Origin: Chelativorans xinjiangensis
GTDB lineage: Bacteria > Pseudomonadota > Alphaproteobacteria > Rhizobiales > Rhizobiaceae
Assembly: GCF_009812055.1 (NCBI RefSeq)
Contig: NZ_WQNH01000002.1
Span: 124,001 to 188,000, forward strand
Length of the DNA: 64,000 nt
Direction of reading: 5' to 3'
Shown: positions 1 through 6,580 of the stretch, piece after piece
Layout: each line of letters starts with the position of its first letter
Numbering within the stretch: the stretch's first letter is position 1
Translations under genes and position numbers: made by a program
Notes under the pieces: generated by a model
Told to the model about the DNA's origin: nothing
Databases searched by the model: none
The model's input: only the letters and a program-made list of their open reading frames with translations

Positions 1-342
1 TCTGCGCGCTATGGCGGACAGGTCGGCGGGCGAGGCCATCACGGCGATGCCGAGGCTGCGCAGGAGCGGCGCCGGGCTCACGGGTTTCGGCTTGCGCGGG
101 GGCGGCAGGGAGACGACCAGACCGCGCGCGGCCGCGATGATCAGCCGCCGCGCGGCGGCCTCAGTCGGGCGCAGCAGGCTGAGTATGGCGCGCCAGAGAT
201 GGCGGGGCAGGGTCTTTCGAGGCTCGCCATCGGCTCGCACCTCAGGATGAGGACCCACGGCCGGCCCGGCCATGGCCACGAGCGATGCGACGATGCGCTT
301 CAGCGCCACGCGATCCCGCTCGATTGCCGCACGTCCGTCCAT
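1..342 (-). CDS. Hypothetical protein, C-terminus cut by window edge
   Basis: The frame is open from an ATG at 340-342 to the left edge, about 114 residues, with no stop in the window. A strong ribosome-binding site (AAAGGAGG) lies just upstream of the ATG. The product begins MDGRAAIERDRVALKR and continues with an Ala/Leu-rich stretch, a basic region and a Pro/Lys-rich segment near residues 80-90. I recognise no domain. It reads the same way as tatABC but is separated from tatC by a palindromic repeat, so it may be a separate transcription unit. In many Rhizobiales serS follows tatC; it is not seen here. Confidence 0.6.
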   Translation of the reverse strand, partial: MDGRAAIERDRVALKRIVASLVAMAGPAVGPHPEVRADGEPRKTLPRHLWRAILSLLRPTEAAARRLIIAAARGLVVSLPPPRKPKPVSPAPLLRSLGIAVMASPADLSAIARR

Positions 343-470
343 GGCTGCCTCCTTTCGTCCAAGTGGCGAGGATTATCGCACGGGTCGGGAGGGGCGTGAA
401 TGGGAATAGGAAAACATTCCTGACATGTGCTGACAGGGGTGCCGCACACGCCGGGCATTTCCCGCTGCTC

Positions 471-608
471 CCGCCTCCAAACGCGCGTCATCCCGGAAGC
501 CGGAGCGAAGCGGAGGCTGTCCGGGATCCATTCCGGAATGTGGACGAGTCACGGAATGGGTCCCGGACAAGCCTTCGGCTTTCCGGGATGACGCGCGTTT
601 GGGGGCGG
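471..608. repeat. Palindromic intergenic repeat with 28-bp arms
   Basis: Arms at 471-498 and 581-608 are reverse complements over 28 bases with one mismatch; the inner part (about 510-570) is also largely self-complementary. The CATCCCGGAA / TTCCGGGATG arms are typical of short palindromic repeats between genes in Rhizobiales. It ends 20 bases from the tatC stop, so a transcript would fold here and it may act as a 3' end. Confidence 0.75.
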
Positions 609-627
609 CAACCGGTTGCCCCCTCGC

Positions 628-1473
628 CTATTCGGCGGGGTTGGCTTTGCCCTCGGCCGAGGCTTCGGCCTTCTCTTTCTCCGCCTCTTCCCTCTCGCGT
701 CTGCGCTCCACCATCCGGGCGCACCAGATGGCGATCTCGTAGAGAAGGATGGTGGGAAGCGCGAGACCGATCTGGCTCACCGGATCCGGCGGTGTCAGCA
801 CCGCGGCGACCACGAAGGCGGCGACGATGGCGTATTTGCGCTTGTCGACCAGGCCCTGCGCGGTCAAGAGCCCCACCCGCGCCATCAGCGTCGTGACCAC
901 CGGCAGCTGGAAGACCAGGCCGAAGGACAGGATCAGCGTCATGATGAGGCCGAGATATTCGGAAACGCGCGGCAGGAGCGAAATCTGTACCTCGTTCTCC
1001 GGTCCCACCTGCTGCATGGACAGGAAGAACCACATCACCATCGGCGTAAAGAAGAAATAGACGAGCCCGCCGCCGATCAGGAACAGGAGGGGCGAGGCGA
1101 CGAGGAAGGGCAGGAAGGCCCGCCTTTCGTTGCGGTAGAGGCCCGGCGCCACGAACTTGTAGACCTGCAGGGCGATCACCGGGAAGGCCAGCACCAGCCC
1201 GCCGAACATGGCGAGCTTGATCTGCGTGAAGAAGAACTCCTGCGGCGCGGTGTAGATGAGGTCCACCTTCTCCGAATCGAGGCCCGCCCATTCGCTCGCC
1301 CACTGAAAGGGGATGACCAGGAGGTTGAAAATCTCCTTGGCGAAGAAGAAGCAGATGAGAAACGCGACGAAGAAGGCGGCGATCGCCCACATGAGACGCG
1401 AGCGCAGCTCGATCAGGTGCTCCATCAGCGGTGCTGATGACTTATCGATATCGTCGTCGTCTTTAGCGCTCAC
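628..1473 (-). CDS. tatC: Sec-independent protein translocase TatC
   Basis: TatC is the multispanning inner-membrane component of the twin-arginine translocase and, with TatB, binds the signal peptides of folded substrates. The 281-residue product has the conserved N-terminal HLIELRSRL region (about residues 19-27) and six hydrophobic segments (near 28-48, 88-110, 125-150, 175-195, 213-230 and 233-250). The charged Glu/Lys/Ala-rich cytoplasmic tail of about 30 residues is longer than in enterobacteria but usual in rhizobia. The start overlaps the tatB stop by 4 bases, which implies translational coupling in a tatABC operon. Confidence 0.97.
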   Translation of the reverse strand: MSAKDDDDIDKSSAPLMEHLIELRSRLMWAIAAFFVAFLICFFFAKEIFNLLVIPFQWASEWAGLDSEKVDLIYTAPQEFFFTQIKLAMFGGLVLAFPVIALQVYKFVAPGLYRNERRAFLPFLVASPLLFLIGGGLVYFFFTPMVMWFFLSMQQVGPENEVQISLLPRVSEYLGLIMTLILSFGLVFQLPVVTTLMARVGLLTAQGLVDKRKYAIVAAFVVAAVLTPPDPVSQIGLALPTILLYEIAIWCARMVERRREREEAEKEKAEASAEGKANPAE

Positions 1474-2015
1474 GACGCGGTTCCCGTTGTCTTCTTTTGA
1501 CGCGCGGCGGGCCTGGCCTCTGCCCGCTTGGCGGTGGGTTTGGCGCTCGGCGCCTTCTTCGTCGTAGCGGCTTTGGTCGCAGGCTTGGCAGCGCGTTTAG
1601 CCGTCTTGGGTTTGGCCGTAGTGGGCTTGGCCACTGTGGGCCCGGCGGGCGCAGGCTTCTCGCTCGCCGGCACGGCGGGTTTCGCCTCGGCGACGGCCGG
1701 AGCCGCCTTCGGTTTCATCGCCTCGTCAAGCCCGCTTCGGACCTCACGGCCCGCCTTTTCGAGCGGGCTGAGATGCTTCTTGATCTCGCCGCGCGGGTCG
1801 AGCTTTCGCGCATCGTCGACAAGGCCCTTCACGTCATCGAGCTCGGCCTCCCGAAGCGCCTCATCGAACTGCTTGCGGAAGTCGCCTGCCATCGAGCGCA
1901 GCTTTGTCGTCGTGCGGCCGAAGCCGCGCAGAACGCCGGGCAGATCCTTCGGCCCGACGACGACGATCAGCACGATCGCGATGACAAGAAGTTCAGGCCA
2001 TCCCAAGTCAAACAT
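1470..2015 (-). CDS. tatB: Sec-independent protein translocase TatB
   Basis: TatB is a single-span inner-membrane protein that forms the Tat substrate receptor with TatC. The product begins MFDLGWPELLVIAIVLIVVV, the classic short periplasmic end plus one transmembrane helix, then Gly-Pro and an amphipathic helix to about residue 75. The rest, to residue 181, is a low-complexity Ala/Lys/Pro/Thr tail, likely disordered, common in alphaproteobacterial TatB. It lies 42 bases after tatA and overlaps tatC by 4 bases. TatB rather than TatA is indicated by its length and its position between tatA and tatC. Confidence 0.95.
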   Translation of the reverse strand: MFDLGWPELLVIAIVLIVVVGPKDLPGVLRGFGRTTTKLRSMAGDFRKQFDEALREAELDDVKGLVDDARKLDPRGEIKKHLSPLEKAGREVRSGLDEAMKPKAAPAVAEAKPAVPASEKPAPAGPTVAKPTTAKPKTAKRAAKPATKAATTKKAPSAKPTAKRAEARPAARQKKTTGTAS

Positions 2016-2057
2016 CGGTCGTTTCCAAGGATACGGCGGCTGGCGCCAAGGTCAGCG

Positions 2058-2276
2058 TCAGGACTTGCTCGCCTTTTCCTTGGCGCTCTTCACCGGCTCG
2101 TTGGCCTGGTGCTCGACGGTCTTGGCCTCTTCGGCTTCGTCGTCGGACATGCCTTTCTTGAAGCTCTTGATGCCCTTTGCCATGTCGCCCATCAGCTCGG
2201 GGATCTTGCCGCGGCCGAACAGGAGCAGAACCACCACAAGCACGATGAGCCAGTGCCAGATCGATAGGGAACCCAT
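2058..2276 (-). CDS. tatA: Sec-independent protein translocase TatA
   Basis: This 72-residue protein begins [20 protein letters not shown], one membrane helix followed by the [18 protein letters not shown] amphipathic helix that defines TatA. TatA oligomers form the transient pore of the Tat system. It is the first gene of tatABC. The acidic and lysine-rich tail is short, as expected. A 122-bp repeat lies upstream (2348-2469), so the operon promoter must lie in or beyond it, or transcription reads through from scpAB and the ABC gene. Confidence 0.95.
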   Translation of the reverse strand: MGSLSIWHWLIVLVVVLLLFGRGKIPELMGDMAKGIKSFKKGMSDDEAEEAKTVEHQANEPVKSAKEKASKS

Positions 2277-2347
2277 GATTATGATCTCTTTTGCCTGAAG
2301 TTCAGTTGTCGTTCTGATTTATGCGCTTTCGCGCCGTCTTTCAAACA

Positions 2348-2469
2348 CTAGTGGTCTGACCCAAACAGATGGTACCCATCCGTTTGGAAAAGTCAGCCCA
2401 CAAGCTATCAATCTGGTGGGGCGATTTGTCCTGACAGATGGGTGCCATCTGTCAGGATCGCACCACTAG
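2348..2469. repeat. 122-bp CTAG-bounded repeat, copy 1
   Basis: It begins CTAGTG and ends CACTAG and is repeated at 4343-4464 with 7 differences over 122 positions by my alignment. It contains two hairpins: CAGATGG/CCATCCG-type arms near 2366-2389 and TCCTGACAGATGG with CCATCTGTCAGGA near 2430-2457. The stop codon and last five codons of the ABC ATPase gene (2452-2466) lie inside it. It has no open reading frame of its own, so it would be a non-autonomous element. Confidence 0.85.
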
Positions 2470-3540
2470 AACGTCGCTGGGGCGCACGTTGAGCGATATG
2501 TCGCGCACGCCGGGTGCGAGCTGGCTGCGGCGGATGCGCGCGCGCACGTGATCCTCGCTCCCCTCGACCGCCAGTTCGAGAAGCACCACCACGCCGAGAA
2601 AGCGCCTGGAGACGATCCGCGCCGGCACGCCCTGCCCTTCCTCGCCCACCTCGAACCCGGAAAGCCGGACGGCCACCGTCACCGGCGTCCCATCGGCCAG
2701 ATCCGGTGCGGCAAACCGGCCGAGCGGCGTATCGGCCGTGCCGTTCGCCATTCGCGCCTCGAATAGGTTGAGCTCGGAGAAGAAGCCGGCGACGAAAAGA
2801 TCGGCCGGCCGCAGGTAGAGTTCCTCGGCCGTTCCCACCTGCACCAGCCGCCCGGCCCGCAGGAGCGCGATGCGGTCGCCGAGCCGCATCGCCTCCTCCG
2901 CATCGTGGGTCACCACGATTGCCGTCGCCCGGCTCTGGTGCAGGATGGCGAGCGTCTCGGCCCGCACCGTGTCCTTGAGCCTGGAATCGAGGCCGGAGAA
3001 CGGCTCGTCCATCAGAAGCACCGCGGGGCGCGGGGCAAGCGCCCGGGCCAGCGCCACGCGCTGCTGCTCGCCGCCCGAAAGCACATGCGGGTAGGCCCCG
3101 GCATAGCCCTCCAGCCCCACCCTCCTGAGCGCGATCATCGCCTCGTTCTTCGCCTCCTCGCGCGACAGCGCCGTGAGGCCGAAGCGCACGTTGTCGAGAA
3201 TGGTGAGATGCGGAAAGAGCGCGAAATCCTGGAAGACGAGGCCGATGGAGCGCTGCTCGGGCGGGAGGAAGACGTTGGGCCCGGCAATCTCCCGGTCGTT
3301 GAGGAGCACGCGGCCGGCGCTCTGGGTCTCGATGCCGGCGGCAATCCGCAGAAGCGTCGTCTTGCCGGAGCCCGACGGCCCCAGGAGACACAAGACCTCG
3401 CCCGGCTCGGCCGTCAGCGTCACATCATCGAGTGTGACCTGGTCGGGCGCGAAGCGGTGGCTGACCTGTTCGAACGCCAGGCGGGCGGCGAAGGTCACCC
3501 CGGCGGTCACCCGCGCCGGCTTTTCGTCCGTCTCGCTCAT
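2452..3540 (-). CDS. ABC transporter ATP-binding protein (FbpC/PotA type)
   Basis: This cytoplasmic ATPase of 362 residues has Walker A GPSGSGKTT (54-62), signature LSGGEQQR (about 154-161), Walker B VLLMDEP (about 174-180) and the VVTHDAEEA switch histidine near 210. A C-terminal TOBE-like segment (about 250-350) would contact solute in the iron(III)/polyamine/thiosulfate importer class. No permease or binding protein is adjacent, so the substrate cannot be named; iron(III) is the closest resemblance. The last residues (LVVRS) come from the 122-bp repeat, so the native C-terminus may have been altered. It sits between scpB and tatA. Confidence 0.85.
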   Translation of the reverse strand: MSETDEKPARVTAGVTFAARLAFEQVSHRFAPDQVTLDDVTLTAEPGEVLCLLGPSGSGKTTLLRIAAGIETQSAGRVLLNDREIAGPNVFLPPEQRSIGLVFQDFALFPHLTILDNVRFGLTALSREEAKNEAMIALRRVGLEGYAGAYPHVLSGGEQQRVALARALAPRPAVLLMDEPFSGLDSRLKDTVRAETLAILHQSRATAIVVTHDAEEAMRLGDRIALLRAGRLVQVGTAEELYLRPADLFVAGFFSELNLFEARMANGTADTPLGRFAAPDLADGTPVTVAVRLSGFEVGEEGQGVPARIVSRRFLGVVVLLELAVEGSEDHVRARIRRSQLAPGVRDISLNVRPSDVLVVRS

Positions 3541-3588
3541 CGTTATGGCGTTCTCATCCTTCCGGCGCTGTCCGTGCGCCGGAAGCGG

Positions 3589-4326
3589 TCAATCACCCTC
3601 GACACGCGGTGTCAACAGGCCGAGCTCTTCAAGGTCGATATCGGTGAGCGGATCCTCGTCCTCGCCGAGCATATCCGCGTCGGCCGGCGGCTGCGGCACG
3701 GAGAAGTTCGTGGGCATGCGGGAAGAAAGCAGCCCCGCCCCCCTCAATTCGTCGAGCCCAGGCAGATCGCGCAGCTCTTCGAGGCCGAAATGGTCGAGAA
3801 AATCGGTTGTCGTGCCGTAGGTGACGGGCCTGCCGGGCGTGCGGCGGCGGCCGCGCATGCGCACCCAGCCGGTCTCCAGAAGGATGTCGAGCGTGCCCTT
3901 GGAGGTCTCAACGCCGCGGATCTCCTCGATCTCGGCGCGCGTGACCGGCTGGTGGTAGGCGATGACGGCCAGCATCTCGAGGGCGGCGCGTGATAATTTC
4001 TTCTGCTGCGTCGACTGTCGGCTCATCAGGAATGCGAGGTCGCCGGCAGTGCGGAAGGCCCAGCAGTCGTCCACCCGCACGAGATTGACGCCGCGGCGCG
4101 TATAGTCGCTTTTCAATTCCTCCATAATCGCCGCGATATCGGTGCCGTCGGGCAGCCGCTCGGCCAGCGCCTTGGAAGGTACGGGCTCGGCGCTTGCAAA
4201 GACCAGTGCCTCGGCCATGCGCTTGGCCTCGACGAAGGCGATGCCATCTGCCGGCCGCTGCCGCGCGTCCTCCGCCGACCCGCCGTCCTCGGCACGGAAT
4301 GGAACCACGTTCGCGCTCTCGTTCAT
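3589..4326 (-). CDS. scpB: Segregation and condensation protein ScpB
   Basis: ScpB is the winged-helix kite subunit that, with ScpA, completes the SMC condensin complex for chromosome segregation. The 245-residue product has the core ALVFASAEPV at the first winged helix and ALEMLAVIAYHQPVTRAEI plus the IRGVETSKGTLDIL segment at the second. I chose the ATG at 4326 (MNESANVVPF), with GGGAAA upstream, over a longer frame that would start inside the repeat at 4343-4464. An acidic tail follows the fold. ScpA is upstream in the same direction, as in most Rhizobiales. Confidence 0.93.
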   Translation of the reverse strand: MNESANVVPFRAEDGGSAEDARQRPADGIAFVEAKRMAEALVFASAEPVPSKALAERLPDGTDIAAIMEELKSDYTRRGVNLVRVDDCWAFRTAGDLAFLMSRQSTQQKKLSRAALEMLAVIAYHQPVTRAEIEEIRGVETSKGTLDILLETGWVRMRGRRRTPGRPVTYGTTTDFLDHFGLEELRDLPGLDELRGAGLLSSRMPTNFSVPQPPADADMLGEDEDPLTDIDLEELGLLTPRVEGD

Positions 4327-4342
4327 GGCATTTCCCGGTTGT

Positions 4343-4464
4343 CTAGTGATCTGACCCAAACGGATGGTGCCCATCCGTTTGGAAAAGTCAGCCCACAAGC
4401 TATTAATCCGGTGGGGCGATTTGTCCTGACAGATGGGGACCATCTGTCAGGATCGCACCACTAG
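4343..4464. repeat. 122-bp CTAG-bounded repeat, copy 2
   Basis: This is the second copy of the element at 2348-2469, in the same orientation, with 7 differences in 122. It lies between scpA and scpB and supplies the final 20 or so codons and TAA stop of scpA (4403-4464). Both ends are CTAG and both internal hairpins are kept. Confidence 0.85.
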
Positions 4465-5332
4465 GCGATTTCGGCCCGTTTCGCATGTAGAGCGGTGCGA
4501 AGGGCTCGTGCTGGCGGATTTCCAATGCCCCTTCGCGCACCAATTCCAGGCTTGCGGCGAAGGTGCTGGCAACCGCCGTCTTCCGATCCTCCGGCCGCGT
4601 CAGATAGGCGATCAGGAAGCGGTCGAGCGCGGTCCACTCGGAGAGTTCGCCGACCATGCGGGTGAGGATGTCGCGCGCCTGCTTCAACGACCACACGCCG
4701 CGCTTGGCGATCTGCACATTGGTGATGGCGCGGCGCTGGCGCTGGCCGGCATAGGCGGTCAGGAGGTCGTAGAGGGTTGCCGAGTAGTCGCTCTTTTTCT
4801 GAACGACCACCGGCTCGGGCATGCCGCGGGCCAAGACGTCGCGCCCCAGTCGGTTGCGGTTGACGAGGCGGGCGGCCGCGTCGCGCATGGCCTCCAGCCG
4901 CTTCAGACGGAACTGCAGCAGCGCCGCCATTTCCTCGCCGGAGGGCTCCTCGTCGCCCTGCTGCTGGGGGATCAGGAGGCGCGACTTCAGATAGGCGAGC
5001 CACGCCGCCATCACCAGATAGTCGGCCGCGAGCTCCAGCCGCATACGCCGCACCCGCTCGACGAATTGCAGATACTGCTCCGCCAGCGCCAGGACGGAAA
5101 TCCGCGCCAGATCGACCTTCTGGTTGCGCGCCAGGTGCAGGAGCAGGTCGAGCGGCCCTTCGAAGCCTTCGACATCGACGGTCAGCGCCGGCTCGGAGAC
5201 GCCACGCTCGCCCTCCTCCGCCCACAGCTTGTCCATGGGGATGGGCTTGCCCGTTCCCCCCTGTCCCGCCGTCTTCTTCGCTGCCTCGGCCACTGTCAGC
5301 CGTTCCTTCTTCCCGCCTCTAGGCCAGGTCAT
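4403..5332 (-). CDS. scpA: Segregation and condensation protein ScpA, repeat-derived C-terminus
   Basis: ScpA is the kleisin that bridges SMC heads. The product has the diagnostic FEGPLDLLLHLARNQKVDL near the N-terminus, then AEQYLQFVERVRRMRLELAADYLVMAAWLAYLKSRLL-type helices and the C-terminal winged-helix TALDRFLIAYL region. Its last 20 residues, from SGAIL to IAPPD, are encoded by the 122-bp repeat, so the native end was replaced. The start is uncertain: ATG 5332 lies inside a palindromic repeat, GTG 5296 has GAAGGA upstream, and ATG 5236 (MDKLWAEE) matches where, from memory, related proteins start. nagZ is the next gene upstream. Confidence 0.9.
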   Translation of the reverse strand: MTWPRGGKKERLTVAEAAKKTAGQGGTGKPIPMDKLWAEEGERGVSEPALTVDVEGFEGPLDLLLHLARNQKVDLARISVLALAEQYLQFVERVRRMRLELAADYLVMAAWLAYLKSRLLIPQQQGDEEPSGEEMAALLQFRLKRLEAMRDAAARLVNRNRLGRDVLARGMPEPVVVQKKSDYSATLYDLLTAYAGQRQRRAITNVQIAKRGVWSLKQARDILTRMVGELSEWTALDRFLIAYLTRPEDRKTAVASTFAASLELVREGALEIRQHEPFAPLYMRNGPKSPSGAILTDGPHLSGQIAPPD

Positions 5333-5424
5333 CGTTCCATGGAATCGATGACCTGGTCCAACTCCTTGTTCTGTCGCAATTCCGAACGGAAAACCGGTCT
5401 CCACTTTTCCTGGAACTGCTCTAG
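5324..5424. repeat. Composite rhizobial repeat: palindrome plus 49-bp core
   Basis: A 33-base near-palindrome (5324-5356, arms CCAGGTCATCG / CGATGACCTGG) is followed by a core at 5376-5424 containing GCAATTCCGAACGGAAAACC and TTTTCCTGGAACTGCTCTAG. The same core occurs at 13894-13942. The CTAG at its end holds the nagZ stop codon. Such elements are scattered through Mesorhizobium-type genomes. Confidence 0.8.
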
Positions 5425-6440
5425 GCCGCAGCCTCGAACAGGCTCGCAAATTCAGCGCGCGCGACGGCCTCGTCCGTGTCGTCGTCGCCGCCGAGCATGG
5501 CAAGCGCGGCCTCCGCCCGCGCCTTCGACTTGCCCGTCAATTCCGGCGTTCGTTGGGCGACGGCCCGCATCTCGTCCATCACGCCGTTGCAGTGAAGGAC
5601 GACATCGCAACCGGCCGCAAGGATTGCCTGCGCGCGAGCGCCGTAATCCCCAGAAAGCGCGTTCATCGACACGTCGTCGCTCATCAAAAGCCCGTCGAAG
5701 CCGATCTCGCCGCGGATGATATCGGCGATTACCCGCGCCGAGGTGGTGGACGGGTTGTCCGGGTCGACCGCCGTGTACACCACATGCGCCGTCATCGCCA
5801 TGGGCAGGTCGCAAAGCGCCTTGAAGGGCACGAAGTCGCGCTCGCGCAGTTCGTCGAGCGGCGCCTCGACGCGCGGCAGCGCATGGTGGCTGTCCGCGCC
5901 GGCGCGCCCGTGGCCGGGAATGTGCTTCATCACCGGCAGGATGCCGCCCGCCAATAGCCCGTCCGCTGCCGCGCGGCCGAGCGCGGCCACCACTTCCGGC
6001 TCGCCGCAATAGGCGCGCTTGCCGATCACATCGTGCGCGCCGGGCACCGGCACGTCGAGTACCGGCAGGCAGTCGACCGAAAGGGCAAGGCGTGCAAGGT
6101 CGAAGGCGTGCAGGCGCGACATCAGCCACGCAGCGCGCAAGCCGGCCGCTTTGTCCCGGCCGCAAAGCGCCCCGAGCGCTGCTGCATGGGGATAGTCCGG
6201 CGCCAGCGGAGGACGCAGCCGCTGCACCCGCCCGCCCTCCTGATCGACGAAAATGGGCGCGTCCAGCCTGCCCACGCTCTCGCGCATTGCCGCCGCCAGA
6301 TCGCGCACCTGATCGGCCTCGGCGATATTGCGCGCAAACAGGATGAAGCCCCAGGGCCGCTCGTCGCGGTAGAAGGCCGCTTCGTCTGCCCTGAGCCGCG
6401 TGCCGGCAGCGCCCAGGATCATTGCTTTTGATTCGCTCAT
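5421..6440 (-). CDS. nagZ: Beta-N-acetylhexosaminidase NagZ (GH3)
   Basis: NagZ removes N-acetylglucosamine from anhydromuropeptides in the cytoplasm during peptidoglycan recycling. The 339-residue product carries the GH3 motifs FVDQEGGRVQRL (65-76), KHIPGHG (172-178) with the following DSHH histidine loop, and LLMSDDVSMNAL with the nucleophile aspartate in SDD (254-256). Length is normal for NagZ. It lies between the SPOR-domain gene and scpA, the standard rhizobial order. The stop TAG is part of the composite repeat just downstream. Confidence 0.95.
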   Translation of the reverse strand: MSESKAMILGAAGTRLRADEAAFYRDERPWGFILFARNIAEADQVRDLAAAMRESVGRLDAPIFVDQEGGRVQRLRPPLAPDYPHAAALGALCGRDKAAGLRAAWLMSRLHAFDLARLALSVDCLPVLDVPVPGAHDVIGKRAYCGEPEVVAALGRAAADGLLAGGILPVMKHIPGHGRAGADSHHALPRVEAPLDELRERDFVPFKALCDLPMAMTAHVVYTAVDPDNPSTTSARVIADIIRGEIGFDGLLMSDDVSMNALSGDYGARAQAILAAGCDVVLHCNGVMDEMRAVAQRTPELTGKSKARAEAALAMLGGDDDTDEAVARAEFASLFEAAA

Positions 6441-6580
6441 GCAGCGAGGATAGCGGCTAGCGGTGGCATTGGCACCTCCGAGTGCGGGACGGCGACCACT
6501 GGTGCAAGCCGGCCATGCAGTTCATGCAAGCAAAAACCGCCGCGGAGCGCGGCGGTTTCACAGGTCTTGCGTCTACCCGG

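Noticed and set aside
4327-4443. Upstream extension of scpB to an ATG inside the 122-bp repeat
   Set aside because: The extension is repeat-encoded; MNESANV at 4326 fits the family better.
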